A stretch of DNA of 41,485 nt, from positions 1-41,485 of the forward strand of contig JAIPMN010002094.1 of NCBI GenBank assembly GCA_020650975.1, in the 5' to 3' direction. This stretch comes from Apostichopus californicus (Eukaryota > Echinodermata > Holothuroidea > Aspidochirotida > Stichopodidae). Made by a program: the position numbers and the translations under genes. Of the stretch, positions 1 through 12,300 are shown piece by piece. The notes under the pieces are model-generated. The model did not search any database. It was not told where the DNA came from and saw only the letters and a program-made list of their open reading frames with translations. How positions within the stretch are numbered: position 1 is the first letter of the stretch; every line of letters begins with the position of its first letter.

Positions 1-208
1 TAGACTTATCGTGTAATTGAGGACCATAACCATGTTCTACTCACATACAGACTAAAACAAAAATTGTCGCCAATATTCCCACAACCGATTACATTACCGT
101 ACTGATCTTGTTTTTACCATTGCAAATAGAAAATATTCTTTAACGTTACTAACATTGGTGCATCACATGTCTTCACAATAGAAGGAAATTAATTGAGATA
201 TTACGTAG

Positions 209-372
209 CTCGGCCTTTTTGGCTAAGATCATGTGTAGTATGTATTACCTATCTAACGGACTCGTGAACAAATTTGACGTAACATCGTCGTGAGCACACT
301 GTCACAGTCTCGATGTAAGGTGACTGGGTATATGGTAGTGGATCAGTTAAATCGTTTGGTTTTGCGTGCCCC
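209..372 (+). mobile_element. U2-snRNA-headed SINE, copy 1 (divergent)
   Basis: Positions 209-245 read CTCGGCC-TTTTTGGCTAAGATCATGTGTAGTA, nearly the conserved 5' region of U2 snRNA including the GUAGUA branch-site-recognition segment. After about 45 bases the similarity to U2 stops. The sequence continues with an unrelated body (cacTGTCACAGTCTCGATGTAAG, then GGATCAG, GTTTGGTTTTGCGTGCCC) that is shared with the second copy at 3741. I saw no clear target-site duplication around this older copy. Confidence 0.6.
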
Positions 373-1007
373 ATTATACACCGGTAATTTACAGGTCGCC
401 ATCTGCGCTATATCCAGAGCGGAGGAGGGAAGTCGGGCGGGGGGGGGGGGGGGGCAGCAGACACTGATTCCCCAAGTTTTGTGGAAAAACCCTCAAGAGT
501 GCCCTCTTTTCTAATAAATTACAAGTGCCCATTGAGCAGAGGATCTACTAATTCGGGGAGTTTTGAGGAAACTGCGCGCTTTGCCCCTCAAATCAAAATC
601 GCATGTCCCACAGTCACTCAACATTTGTGCCCTCGCCTCCCCCCTCCCCCTCGATTGGACCCTCTTCCGTCGTCCCTGGTTCTAGTTCTAAAATTATACT
701 TTACCTCCTTATGTAGCCAAAATGTCATATCATCTTCGTGCTTCTCAATCTTCTTGTGGTTGTCTGTGGAACTTCAGCCCCGAGAAGTGTTAAGAAGCTC
801 AATACTTGTCCAAGTTTAAAACATTATACTAAAGCATTTATTTATGTTGCTCTGCCATCATCTGTCCTCCTCTGAACGTCTGTGAATGGTAATTATCAAC
901 CTACCCGGTGAGCTACAGCCTACTGGTATAATCTATACATTGAATAATCAATGCAAAGTGTATACATTCCCTTATCTCAATAATTTCGATTCATATTTAA
1001 ATTCCAG

Positions 1008-1151
1008 ATGCAAGATTTCTTTGAGAAATATCCAGATGGTGGAGCTGGTGAAAGAGGGCGCAAGCAAGCTTTAGAAAGAGTCCGAACCAATATCAATTGG
1101 GTGAACAAGAATGTCGGCGTGATCGAGGAGTGGCTGATTAACAACGTGTAA
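1008..1151 (+). CDS. Last exon of an aminopeptidase N-like M1 zinc metallopeptidase (3' partial gene)
   Basis: An acceptor (attccag, 1001-1007) opens a 47-codon reading frame ending in TAA at 1149-1151. The peptide begins MQDFFEKYPDGGAGERGR, continues KQALERVRTNINWVNKN and ends EEWLINNV. This matches the C-terminal end of the ERAP1-like helical domain of M1 aminopeptidases (ANPEP, ENPEP, ERAP), whose typical tail is GAG-R---QALE---NI-W--KN----WL. The family are membrane-bound ectopeptidases that remove N-terminal residues from peptides. The catalytic HEXXH domain would lie upstream, outside the window. The in-frame ATG at the exon start is most likely an internal Met, because the homology runs right up to the acceptor. 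I found no earlier exon in 1-1000, so the preceding intron probably extends past the left edge. Family call is fairly sure; the exact paralogue is not resolvable. Confidence 0.8.
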   Translation: MQDFFEKYPDGGAGERGRKQALERVRTNINWVNKNVGVIEEWLINNV

Positions 1152-1382
1152 CTGACCCAACAGATAATATTTACATTTAAAAAGGCTTTCAGATGAATCC
1201 AAATTAAGACGAAGGTCAATCGAAGCAGTATAATAATCTAACATATGGTAGATGGCCATTATATGTAGTTTACTAAGGAACAATGTTTTTTATTAATTAA
1301 ATATTTTTTAATAAGGGTTTTTGAATCATAAACTATGTTCAAATAGTTCTCCATCCCATATAGAAGATATACTCGCCAACAC

Positions 1383-1388
1383 AATAAA
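1383..1388 (+). terminator. Candidate poly(A) signal of the aminopeptidase gene
   Basis: AATAAA occurs about 230 bases after the stop codon and is followed by T-rich sequence. Position and spacing fit a 3' end for the upstream terminal exon; no transcript evidence is available. Confidence 0.4.
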
Positions 1389-3722
1389 GTGTTTATTACT
1401 CTAGCCCATCTTTGAAAATATACAATTTTTTCATTTACATTTTTCTATTATAATAGGACATATGCTTTAGAAGGTGCATAAATAACATGTTTATTCAAAT
1501 TGTCGTTATATAATGTAGCATGTTTGTGTTACATTTTTTAAAGTTTTTAGTCAGAATTCGGAAATATGTTTTGATGTATTCTTGAATATTCAGCCGTTTC
1601 TGCAAGTTTTGATTTTCAGTTTCTCCTGTACTATATAAGACGTATAGTAGACAACTCTCTTGGCCAATAGCACCATCATATACATAAATATATCCTATGC
1701 TAAGTAAATATTTCATGAGATTTAACATCATTCAAAAAGCCACCAATGTTATATGCATGGCTTTAACTGTCATTTTAGTATTAACAATATCAAGGCAGAA
1801 AGATGTCAATGTTGGTAATTTCACTTAAACGATTTGAAAGTTTTAGGGCTGTATTTCATATTTAGAATCTTCATGATTTGTATACCAATACCGATATTTT
1901 TAACAAATATTGTACGTAATAGTTTGTTTGTCTCGTCTGTTTTTTCCGCCTCGGCATCCATGGACCATACGTGACGTTAGCCCTCGAACTGGACACTGAC
2001 GTTTAACGAAGCACTGTAGGAGAAAATCATATTATTGTCATAAGTCCACGTAATAGAAACACATGTGATGAACTGATTCACCAAACCAGAAGGAAGAAAT
2101 TATTTCTTTTTGTGTGTGGAAAATATCAGTCTTCAGTTCCCCACACAAGATTGACGACTTGAACAAGTCTTCGCAGTATGATGAAATCCACTAGCCACGT
2201 ATGTGAGGCTCTGTAGTGGTTTTCCTTATAAGGCTAATATGTATATTTTCTGTAAGAGAGACGAGCTTGAGAGGTTTACATTAAACAATATTGACGTCCT
2301 GAATACAAATGTATACTGACAATGGTCTCGGCATCAACAATATCTACGTTCACTTTGAAATTATGAAAATCAAATCAAAAGGAAATAAATAGTGTCACCT
2401 GCTAGTAATTAACACTAAAACAGCAGAATGAGTGACGGCATCGTGGCATTAGTTCTCCAATTAGTGTTTGTTTAATAAAATAAGTATTGAAATGCTTTAA
2501 TATGTTTTAGAATTGCTCTGAATCAAAGTAATCTATCATATGATTAATCCTTGTAAACTAGAATGTAATATTCTGAGAACAATTATAGTTTTTATTGTTA
2601 TGCTGACTAGGGCGACAGTATTCTGTTGTGGGGATTACCGTACTGCACTACGATAAGCACTACGAACATTTTACGTATGTGTAGTATACACTTAATCGCA
2701 CATATAGGCTAGCATTACAACATTCGACCGTACGGCGAGTTTGCCAAACGAATGCGGATGCTATGGGGTTGAAAAGTAGTTCCAATCACTGAAAATATGA
2801 AGAATGTCACTGCAGGACACGGTAAGTGCACTGCTGTTTCAAAAGATTTGGTATAGAAAGGTAATAAGCAGTTGGTCACGGGACTCACGGCGATATAATT
2901 AGATTCATATATATTAGATGGTAATTACGTAGCGTAGCCTTTCACTATCAGCACCATCCATAGCTACAGTATATACCTAACGTTAGACTTAGGCCTACTT
3001 GTAGTGTAGTAGGCTACTACTAAGTACTATACTAGGACGGCTGTCAACATATTGGTGCGATAACACATCGCTAAAAATGAGTAGCTTGTTGTAAATTAAA
3101 TTAAACACGATATGAAAATATTAGGAATTGTCACGGGTGCTTGACTGTGTAATGAGCAATATATCTGTAGAAGCGTTATCCTAACCCCCCCCCCTGACGA
3201 GAATGGAATGTCTGTATATGGAATGCGCTTCTATCTATCGTAGAGTCGTGATGTACGTATTGCGCAATATTTAATGTAACAAGCGGCCCAAATCGGTTTC
3301 ATATGTATTTGTAGGTAATGAGGGACTCGACCCCCCCCCCTAGCCCTCCCAAAAATAAAAAAAAAGAACAGTAAGCATTATTTAGAAGATAATGAACTGC
3401 TTCTCCTCATCTCACTATCCATGCCAGTAGCCACAAGCATCCCCCGACTTCAACTTTTCCATCATCTCACATCTCTTCCTTCCACTCTCGCTGATTTCCC
3501 TACCTAATCCCTAATTATTGCCCAAACGTTTCAACATGTGATGTGGAAACGGTTATCCACTCCACCTGTTCTTTGTGAAGTGAGTTGGCAATGAATGGCG
3601 CAGCTATTAGCCAAAAATCTCTGCAATTATGTCCGCAAACTATGGGGGCGCGGGATTTTTCCAGACGTCGGAAAAGTTATCAATCGGTATTTGGCCCTTG
3701 CCGATTCAGATCGATTAGTCCT
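1389..3722. other. Non-coding stretch, nothing recognised
   Basis: AT-rich, stop-rich in all frames, with short poly-C runs near 3185 and 3333. I recognised no exon, RNA gene or transposon end here. A short ATG-GT segment near 2797-2821 could be an exon, but nothing supports it. Confidence 0.5.
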
Positions 3723-3935
3723 AAGTTACTTTGTTTAGGCCTTTTGGCTAAGATCATGTGTAGTATCTGTTCCCTTTCGAGGGGAATGGTGATGCACATC
3801 CGACGATGATCACACAGTCACAGTCCCGATGTAAGGGGACTGGGGCTGAGAGCGGATCAGTCGTTTGGTAGTTTGGTTTTCGTGCCCAGGTTCTTTCCTG
3901 GGTGACTTTTTCTTAAAAAGTAACTTTGTTTAGGC
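3723..3935 (+). mobile_element. U2-snRNA-headed SINE, copy 2, with target-site duplications
   Basis: The head CTTTTGGCTAAGATCATGTG followed by TAGTATCTGTTC (3741-3772) is almost identical to U2 snRNA nucleotides around 14-46. The rest is not U2. It holds CAGTCACAGTCCCGATGTAAG and a terminal hairpin CCCAGGTTCTTTCCTGGG (3885-3902 region), followed by a T-rich then A-rich end. Flanking direct repeats AAGTTACTTTGTTTAGGC (3723-3740) and AAGTAACTTTGTTTAGGC (3918-3935) differ at one base in 18. Long target-site duplications of this kind are the signature of LINE-mediated retrotransposition, so this is a mobile copy and not a functional U2 gene. The U2 3' domains and Sm site are missing. Confidence 0.75.
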
Positions 3936-5243
3936 TAACATTAAAATTCAATAGTCCTAACTATAGCGGACATGAATTACGACCATCGATTGTGAAGGGT
4001 AGAATGTCCGTGGCTTAATAAGATCCTATATCGTGCTGGACCATATATTTGCGTGTTTACTGACTTTATCAGCACGGTAGACTCAATGACTGAATAAATA
4101 AGAAGTAACTTTCGCGTTTTCTTGATATAACACGAATATGTTCATGTGTCATTTTCCTTGCAATGTAAATCGATGATTCCAAAGCTTGTAATAAAGTTGT
4201 TTAACATTCTCGATAACGACTTAAACAACATAGCAATTGAGTGGTAGCGAGGCACATGAATTTCATGCAGGTTAGTGGTTATTCCACCTTTTTCTCTCGC
4301 TTAATTGCAAACAAGAGGGAACGTTTCAAACATTTGTACAACAATTGGATACAAAACGAATCCTCCACTTTCTAGTTTCGTAGACAGTGTTTACCATTGC
4401 TTAGCCTACGGTATAAACTTAGGATTTTTTTTTTTTTGGGGGGGGGGGTGTATTTTGAAAAAGCTGTTGTTACATTGTAGCTATAGAGAAGTATTACCCT
4501 GAAAGGGCATCCAACTCCAACTCCAACTCCAACTTTATTATCTCTTGCCTTGATGCAATTCAGAATACGCCGCATGCCTCACGAGTTAAGCATGAAAGGG
4601 TGATGTCAGGGGCTTATAAACAAACTAGACTATCATTATTTAAAATATTCTTATGAATTCATTGATCGAGTTTGTTTAGGTTTTTTAATTCCCAACAACA
4701 ATCGTTTAGCCTTTTCCACCCCGGTTTTTCCGTATTTTACATATGCTGGTACAGCGTTTTAGGTTAGGGCTTGTGGTTATCTTTTGATTAGCGCTGAAGC
4801 AGCATTAAAAGGTGACTATATTACTGAGTTTATATTTCTACGATCTAAAACATGGACTGATTAAAATGCTACCCGAAAACACAAGTATATATTAATTGTA
4901 GCTTAGTTAATTATCAACTGGTAACTAGGAATTAACTTAAAATTGATAAATATTACAGAGATTACCGTATTTATGCTAACTGAATGAGAGGCTATGGACG
5001 TTTTTTCCTGGTTTTGTTATACATTAGGTATTGCTTGGTTAGTAAGAAATGATGCTGAGGGCAATATTGAACTTCAAGTTCACAGCTAAAAAATAGCATG
5101 CGTGATTGTTATCATATGACATTACCACGGCGCCACGCCGTCCACACCCACCCCACACATTGTCCCAGACTTTCCTTTTACCATATTCATCAAAATCGTC
5201 CTTGTTACCTTATTATGAGGGCTCCTCAGTCCGTCCTCACCCC
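3936..5243. other. Non-coding stretch, nothing recognised
   Basis: Low-complexity tracts only: a T/G run at 4424-4449 and an AACTCC tandem near 4511-4533. The short open frames over these tracts are compositional. Confidence 0.5.
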
Positions 5244-5648
5244 CAGTAGCGGAGCGTCCATACAGTCAGGGGGGGGGGGCGGATGCCCCCCCTGACGGAC
5301 TCAAATGGACTGCTGGCGCCCTTTTCAGCTTTTTACCACTTTTTACTTATTTGCGATTATTGACTTTTGTATTGCGCTCTCATCTACCTATTGACATTTG
5401 TCACATTTTGTTGGTGTAATTTTCTGACAAAATGGCGATAACACCTATTTATTCTTCGTTTATCTGCAAATTAGCAAGGCCCGGAAAGGGTCATTTCCGG
5501 CGATCTAGAGTGTATCTTTACAAAAAAAAAAATCTGTACGCTCCGCGCCAACCAATGGTGGCGCTCCGCTTAGATAGTGTCGAAAGCGCCCCTACAGACC
5601 ATTCTCGCCCCCCTGACCAATACCCTTAGCTCCGCCACTGCTCACCCC
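5236..5648. mobile_element. Non-autonomous hAT-type DNA transposon (MITE) with 8-bp target duplication
   Basis: Terminal inverted repeats CAGTAGCGGAGC (5244-5255) and GCTCCGCCACTG (5629-5640) bound a 397-bp element. The element is flanked on both sides by the perfect 8-bp direct repeat CTCACCCC (5236-5243 and 5641-5648). Terminal CAGTRGCGGAGC and an 8-bp duplication are typical of the hAT superfamily. The interior has a G/C palindrome at 5267-5295 and a module (5535-5580, TGTACGCTCCGCGCCAACC) that recurs inside another transposon at 12834. No transposase reading frame is present. Confidence 0.8.
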
Positions 5649-6229
5649 TCTCCTCTTACCATTTCTAATTTAATAATAAAATAAAAAAACTTGGCCAAAA
5701 AAATAATCCTTTGGCCACGACGCGTCTTAATTCGAAGCAGTGATCCATCCATATTTTGTCTTTAACTTCAATAAAATTACTGAATGTTGTGTTATATCTG
5801 ACTTGGGAGAGGGGCATGAAACAGGCTCATTGAATTACTCATTTTCTATTACGCAAGGATCAATCATAGTTCGTACAAACTAATAACTTGAAATTATTGC
5901 CTGCCCGACTCCACAAATCTGGCTGTGGCAATTTTCTAGCTAATTTATAAGCTAGCATCCTCAGTGTCTTAAATTATAGTCAGTGAAAATTAAAGTCATC
6001 ATATGACCTTTGTCAACAACACTAGCAGTTGCAGTATAGTAGCGCAATTGCAATATTACACTGCAAGAAGTTCAACCCACACACAACGCAACTAGACTAC
6101 ACACTTTCAGAACGAACTGCGACTGAAACTGTCTGACCGAGCGACAAATAACTGGCTGTCGTCCAGTTTTCTTCATGATTTTTTGAACGATTTCCCACAT
6201 CCATTTTGCGGCACGTTTCGAAGAACGTC

Positions 6230-6310
6230 ATGGGTGAAGAAAGTACAAAGGACGAAAGCACCCTTACAGAGAGTAGTGAAGTATTTGGTCCTGTTATTGA
6301 TGGAACAACG
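6230..6310 (+). CDS. LRMDA: LRMDA coding exon 1
   Basis: Encodes an acidic, Ser/Thr-rich N-terminus of 27 residues, then the donor ACG|GTAAGT, phase 0. It has no recognisable homology. It is chosen because it is open, in the correct phase for exon 2, and ends at a consensus donor; a different 5' exon is possible. Confidence 0.65.
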
Positions 6311-9300
6311 GTAAGTTTGTACAGTTAGGCTACAGTAGGTCAACATACACTGAAGGAGGTTACAGTTTCACTTTCAGTTTCAGTTTATTTCTCTATGTAT
6401 CCTCCAAGAACGTATAACTATCACAGAAAAAAATACGTTAACAAATAGAGATAACACATAAAATAATTCAGATGGCAATCACAAGAGACATACAAGACAA
6501 CAAAAAAACAAAGTGGCTATTCTTACGACGAGTCGTAAGAATAATTGCTGTTTACGCATGCGCAGTTGCTATTTTACAACCAGGAGTACTATTTTTACGA
6601 CCATGAGTAACAATTATTTCCAGTTAGGGTTAGGGATAGGGTTAGGGTTACCCTACTACACGCACAGTTGCTTTATTTACTTTACTGCGCATGAATTCGC
6701 CGATGTCATAAGAATAGTTTATAGATAATTGTTACGACTAGTCGTAAGAATAGCCACGGCCAAAAAAAAAAAGATTATAGAAGTTCTGAAAGTTGCACGA
6801 GCACTACAGTTAGCGCTAGCAATTGATGTGACAAAGCATTACAAGAAGGTTTTTATTATCTTAGCACAAAACTGACTTGAATTGGAAATAACAACAAAGT
6901 GGCTATTCTTACGACGAGTCGTAAGAATAATTGCCGATTACACATGCGCAGTTGCTATATGGGTACTATTTTTACGACTATGAGTAACAATTATTTCCAG
7001 TTAGGGTTAGGGATAGGATTAGGGGTTAGGTTTAGGGTTAGGGTTACCCCTACTACACGCACAGTTGCTTTATTTACTTTACTGCGCATGAATTCGCCGA
7101 TGTCGTAAGAATAGTTTATAGATAATTGTTACGACTAGTCGTAAGAATAGCCACGGCCAAATAACAACTTAAGACTTCGATTGAAAGAGATCATACAGGT
7201 AAAAGGTTATTTTAACTTATGCATATAGGCTAGTTACATGTTCATTCATTTTTGCTTTGTTGTTGTTTTTCTCATTCATACATTGCAAAACATGGTAGAA
7301 ATTTAGTGTAGGCCAGACACTTCTGCCTTGGTGCTCCATATAGGAACTCTAGGTATTCCCAAAATTCATCCTTAGCTTAGTTATCCTAACCATTAATTAT
7401 CAATACAATTGAAATTAGGGTTTATGTTTACAAGATATAACTGTTGCCATTGATGACCAAAACTTATGTTCTTCTTAGGCTATAGTTTAACAGTAACAGA
7501 CAATATATTTTCACTGCAGGCATTTCTTACACCCTATCTCAGGTCCTCCCATTTTTTGCAAAGCTGAGATCTTTATGCAGTCAGTTCAGTATGTTTTACA
7601 GTAGGTAGGCACCCCTCTCCTCACCCCACAGTGATATCAGACTACTATGGGGTCTTCAGTGCAGACTTGCAAATCTGTATTTCACAAAAACTTGGGAGGA
7701 TCAAATATTTCCATCCTCAAAATAGATTATGGCAAAACTTGGGGAGAACTGGGAAAAACCCAGCCATACAGTAAAACATATTGGGGGTTTTAAACAAACC
7801 TAACATTAATTAGCCACAGATCCCGTAAATTTAACAGAACTTTATTTCTACAAAAAGGAGTGTGCTATGCAAGCCCCTGAAGTTCACACTATTTACAAGT
7901 AAAAGGACAGAGGAATCGGTCTTTTGCTTGGAGGAAAAAAAAACACACTTGCTTTCTCAAGACTACATGTGCATTTACTATCTGCCGATGTTCCATGCTC
8001 CTAACCCAAGTAAAAGTTTTAGAAATGCAATTTTGCCAGGAGATTAACACATAAAATCAGGAGGCTCAATGTAAAACCATGAGAGTTTGTAGACTTTATG
8101 CTAATGGCAGTATAAAAGTTGAACTTTGTATAATGTATGTTCCGTCAAATGTTTATCGTAATTGAAATTAAAATTTCAATCCAAAAGGAATCTGGTTGGA
8201 CTTGCGTCTCAAACGTAAAACAGGAAGTTACAATTATGATATGGTTATTTCCCAGTTTCCCACTTTAAACTGCTTACTTTCAATGATCATGATTTGAGTA
8301 CTAAATCCAGTTTTGTATATAACATGTGACATCATTTCCTCTTTTCTTTCAGCTATCATATATTGAACAAAAATGTATCAAAATACCAGACGAACTTGGA
8401 AAATGGTATGGGAACCAAATCAGAAGGCTTGATCTGAGCTTTAACCACATAAGGTAATTTTAAATTTTGTTACCTCCTCGGTTGAAAGAGGAAGTTCTGT
8501 TTTTCAGTGTATTGTTAATGATACAGGTACCATACAACTGACAGCAGTGTGCTCAGCTGAGAATATTACATATCTATTGATATGTACTTACCCTGGTGAA
8601 GAAATTGTCTTGTCACTTAAATGTAAGGTTTTGACGTACAGTACTCAGAAACTGTCCTGACGGGGTTTACATAGAACTTTATAAACGCTGAAATATTACA
8701 AAGTCACATGATTACACAGTTTTTTATGCAGAGTTTGTATTTAAAGCCATTATTATATACTGTACATATACACAAGTTCAACAGTAATTGTCATTTTGTT
8801 CAGTACATGACCACTGTACATTGTACTTGTTACAGAACATTTGCCACTCAGGTCTGTACCTCAGTGTTTTATAGTTACGTACAGTGGTCCTGTCATTCAC
8901 CTTCTAGAATAAATGAATTTGTATTTACAGTATCCATACACGTACAAATCTTCTGAGTAGTAAGTTATGATTTATATGGTTTATTGACTGTTTATTGATC
9001 TCTTGTTTTGTTGAATTCCAACTTAATTAAAGTAACTGTTACGCTGTAACTGAGCACAGATTCACTGTTCTAGAGGAATATTAGAAAACCAAGGTCATAT
9101 ATCACTTGATGTGTATGACATGGATCTTCTATATTATTAGTCCAATAATCTGTCTGAATGCATATATGTAACATAGAGCCCAGACAGTCAAGATAGGCTA
9201 AGGCCATGTAGCCACATGGGTCAGAAAGCTTTCATAGTGGGTCGTGAGGCAGGCTGCCAGAGACACAAAAGGAAGGCCACCTCCAGTATAGTGTATGGTT

Positions 9301-12300
9301 ATAACTTGATAATTTACAGTTTGTATTCACTTTATCCCTATGTCTCTTGAATTACCCTAATGTCTTGTTTTTGGTTTGATTTGATTTTCTCCTTTGTAGA
9401 TCTTTGGATGGATTAGAGTATTTTAAAGACCTTGAAGAACTCATCTTAGACAGCAACCAACTGGATGATTCCATCTCATTTCCTGTGTTAAACAACCTCC
9501 ACACACTCATTCTCAACAAGAATCAGATATCCTTTTAATTTAACAAAGAAAGGAGGAATGAACTACAAGAATATCTTAAAGAGGGTAGATGGCACACCAT
9601 TTAGTATTTCATAACTGAAAGTCATGCATTGAGACCAGTATAATCTCATTCTGTAACTTAAAATAATACTTACCTCTCACCCTCATCCTCCCCCTGTATG
9701 CCCACTGCCTACACACCCCTAAAAAAAATAAAGTTAATAAAATGAATTATTTGTACAGTGCTTGAAACAAATTGTCATTGATTTGAATCACATATCCTTT
9801 TAATTTAACAAAGAAAGGAGGAATGAACTATAAGAATATCTTAAAGAGGGTAGATGGTACACTGTAAAGTATCCCAAAACTGAAAGTCATGCTTTGAGAC
9901 CAGTATATATCATTCTTTAATTTAATGTGTCACCTACTCACTCACCCTCATCCTTCCCATGTTTGCTCACACACCCAACCGTCATCCCCTTCCCAAAAAA
10001 GAGGGAAAATAAATAAAAATGAATTACTACTACTGTACATTGCTTGAAACAAACTGTCATTGATTTGTAGGTTCAGACTTATGGAGGATAGAGGAAGATA
10101 TTGTTGGGTGTGTTGTAAGGCATGACATGTGTACTGTCTGTTTTTCTTTCTTACTCTACCTTTCTCTTTTAAATTTAAGGGTGGGGAGTTAATCCCAGTG
10201 GATGTTGTGAAACAAGGGCAAGTGATGGTTCCAACCCACACCTCCTATTACACTTTGCTATGCTTCCATTGCAGTCAATGCTTGTATCCTACCATAGTTG
10301 ACAAGATCAGTACCGTAGGTTGTAGGTGTGTAAAGTATGATATGATATTGTTCTGGTTGACTCCTCTATTACATATACAGCTCGGTACATAAACCCAGAG
10401 GTAGCCCAGGGTATAATCCACAGCAGTGTTTCCGCTAAGCCGCTATGACGCGATTTTGACGCAATGGCTTGCCGATTTGACGCACTGGCGTTCAGAGAGA
10501 GAGAAAAAAAAAGAGGGTTTCATTTTCTCCGGAATTTTATACAGTGTGAAAAGAAAAAAAAATCGTTTAAAAAGGCATGGCGTTCAGAACTTCAACTTGA
10601 AGTGAAGAAATTATTACTGTTAATTGTTTCCAATTTATCGTCAGAAATGTTAAATTAGCGATCGTTAGCTTTAGCGTAGCGCTGTTTTTCTATACAGTCA
10701 CGTAGTCATCTCCGACCACATGGTAGCCTAACTTCAAACTAAGTCAACATGGAACTCTAACCTAGCCATCTGTTTATTCGCTCAAGTTGTGTCGCAAATA
10801 AAAAATAAAAATATCCAATAAAAACTGCAATCTTTGACAACATGTTAGCCTAACAACCACACTAAGTCAATGGGAAATGTAGCCTTACCATCGGTTTGCA
10901 AAAAAAATAATAACAATACTTTGCGTAGCTTTGTTTACATACTGTACTTTCCTTGCTGCTATCGTCGCGCGCAAGGTAGCCAAACACCACACGTACTGTA
11001 GTCAACGGGAAAATCTAGCTTAAGCATCTCTTTATTCGCTGAAATTGTGACGCAGTTAGCTAGAACTAAAATATCCAGGAAATACTGCAAACCTTCAACC
11101 ACATGTTAGCCTAACAACCACACTAAGTCAATGGGAAATGTAGCCTAACCATCGGTTTGCAAAAAAAAAAAAAAAATTACCGGAAATCGGCAGTTGTTTG
11201 GAAGGTATGTGCTATGTCTTAGAGAGAGAATGTTGTATTTTACTTTGATTACTTTTCAGCGGTATAATGGTTTCGTATTTGGTGGTGGGTGATTTTATCC
11301 ACACACGAAAAAATACATGATTAAAGGAAAGGGCACCTTCAGTAGAAGTAAACCTGTGTTTTCTATTTCAGTTGATGGGTTATTGGTTTTTCGTCATATA
11401 TTCGGTGGATTGACGTTATTTGCTAAACGATCGCAAATTTTGGCAATTAAACTTTCAATGAATTTGCTATACGGTCACAGCTAACTAGGAAGAGGGTAAT
11501 TGTGCTTATTTGATCCTGATGAATGCTTACAACCTTTTCCGTAAACATCATATTGAACTTTGGAAAAGCGCCCCCTTAAACCTTAAAAAAGCCCTCGTAA
11601 ATACATTTAGGGGGGCGTTTTTAACTTTTCATTTTCCAAAATAGCCCCCCAGAGCCAAATCTAAATTCCTACCCTGCATTGCAAGTGGTGCACTATATTT
11701 GAGCCAAATTAAGCTTGTAAAAATAAAGCGTAATATGCAACGAAGTAATTTATTATTATTTAGCAATCATCGTTTAAATAAAGTTCAGGGTTCCATGCCT
11801 CAATTTAAAATCAGACATTGGATTGGCCGATGTTTAGTACACAGGGGCGTAGCCAGTATGCAGCACTGTAGGCCCACTGGCGGATCCAGGGCCTTTGTTT
11901 GGGAGGGGCCAAAGTGGCGTTAGAGTGATATAGGGGAAGGGTCTAAGGGGAGGGGGTGCCCCCTCCCCTTTGGAAAATTTTCCATTGCTGAATGCCCTCA
12001 GATGCAATTTGGTGCGACAAAAGTGTACAATGGTGATGTTAATTTACTTCTAAAAAAATGTTTCCCAGGTGTAATTTTTCTAAAATATTTATAAAACAAA
12101 GTTGGGATCATCTTTCTACCACTGCTACCACTGCTATTCCTCTCGATTTTTTTAATTTCCAATCATATGATTTAGCGGATGTTCGGAAACACTTTTTGGC
12201 TCACCTTTGGGGGGGCCATGGCCCCCCTTGGCCCCCCCTTGGATCCGCCAGTGTGTAAGCCTGGGCCTACACTTTTTTGGCCAATTTTTTTTTTTTTAAC

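Noticed and set aside
3185..3345. Poly-C runs as regulatory or G-quadruplex sites
   Set aside because: Homopolymer C/G runs occur throughout the window and lack consistent position relative to genes.
3741..3917. Functional U2 snRNA gene
   Set aside because: Only the first 35 or so bases match; the Sm site and stem-loops III/IV of U2 are absent and the copy is flanked by target-site duplications.
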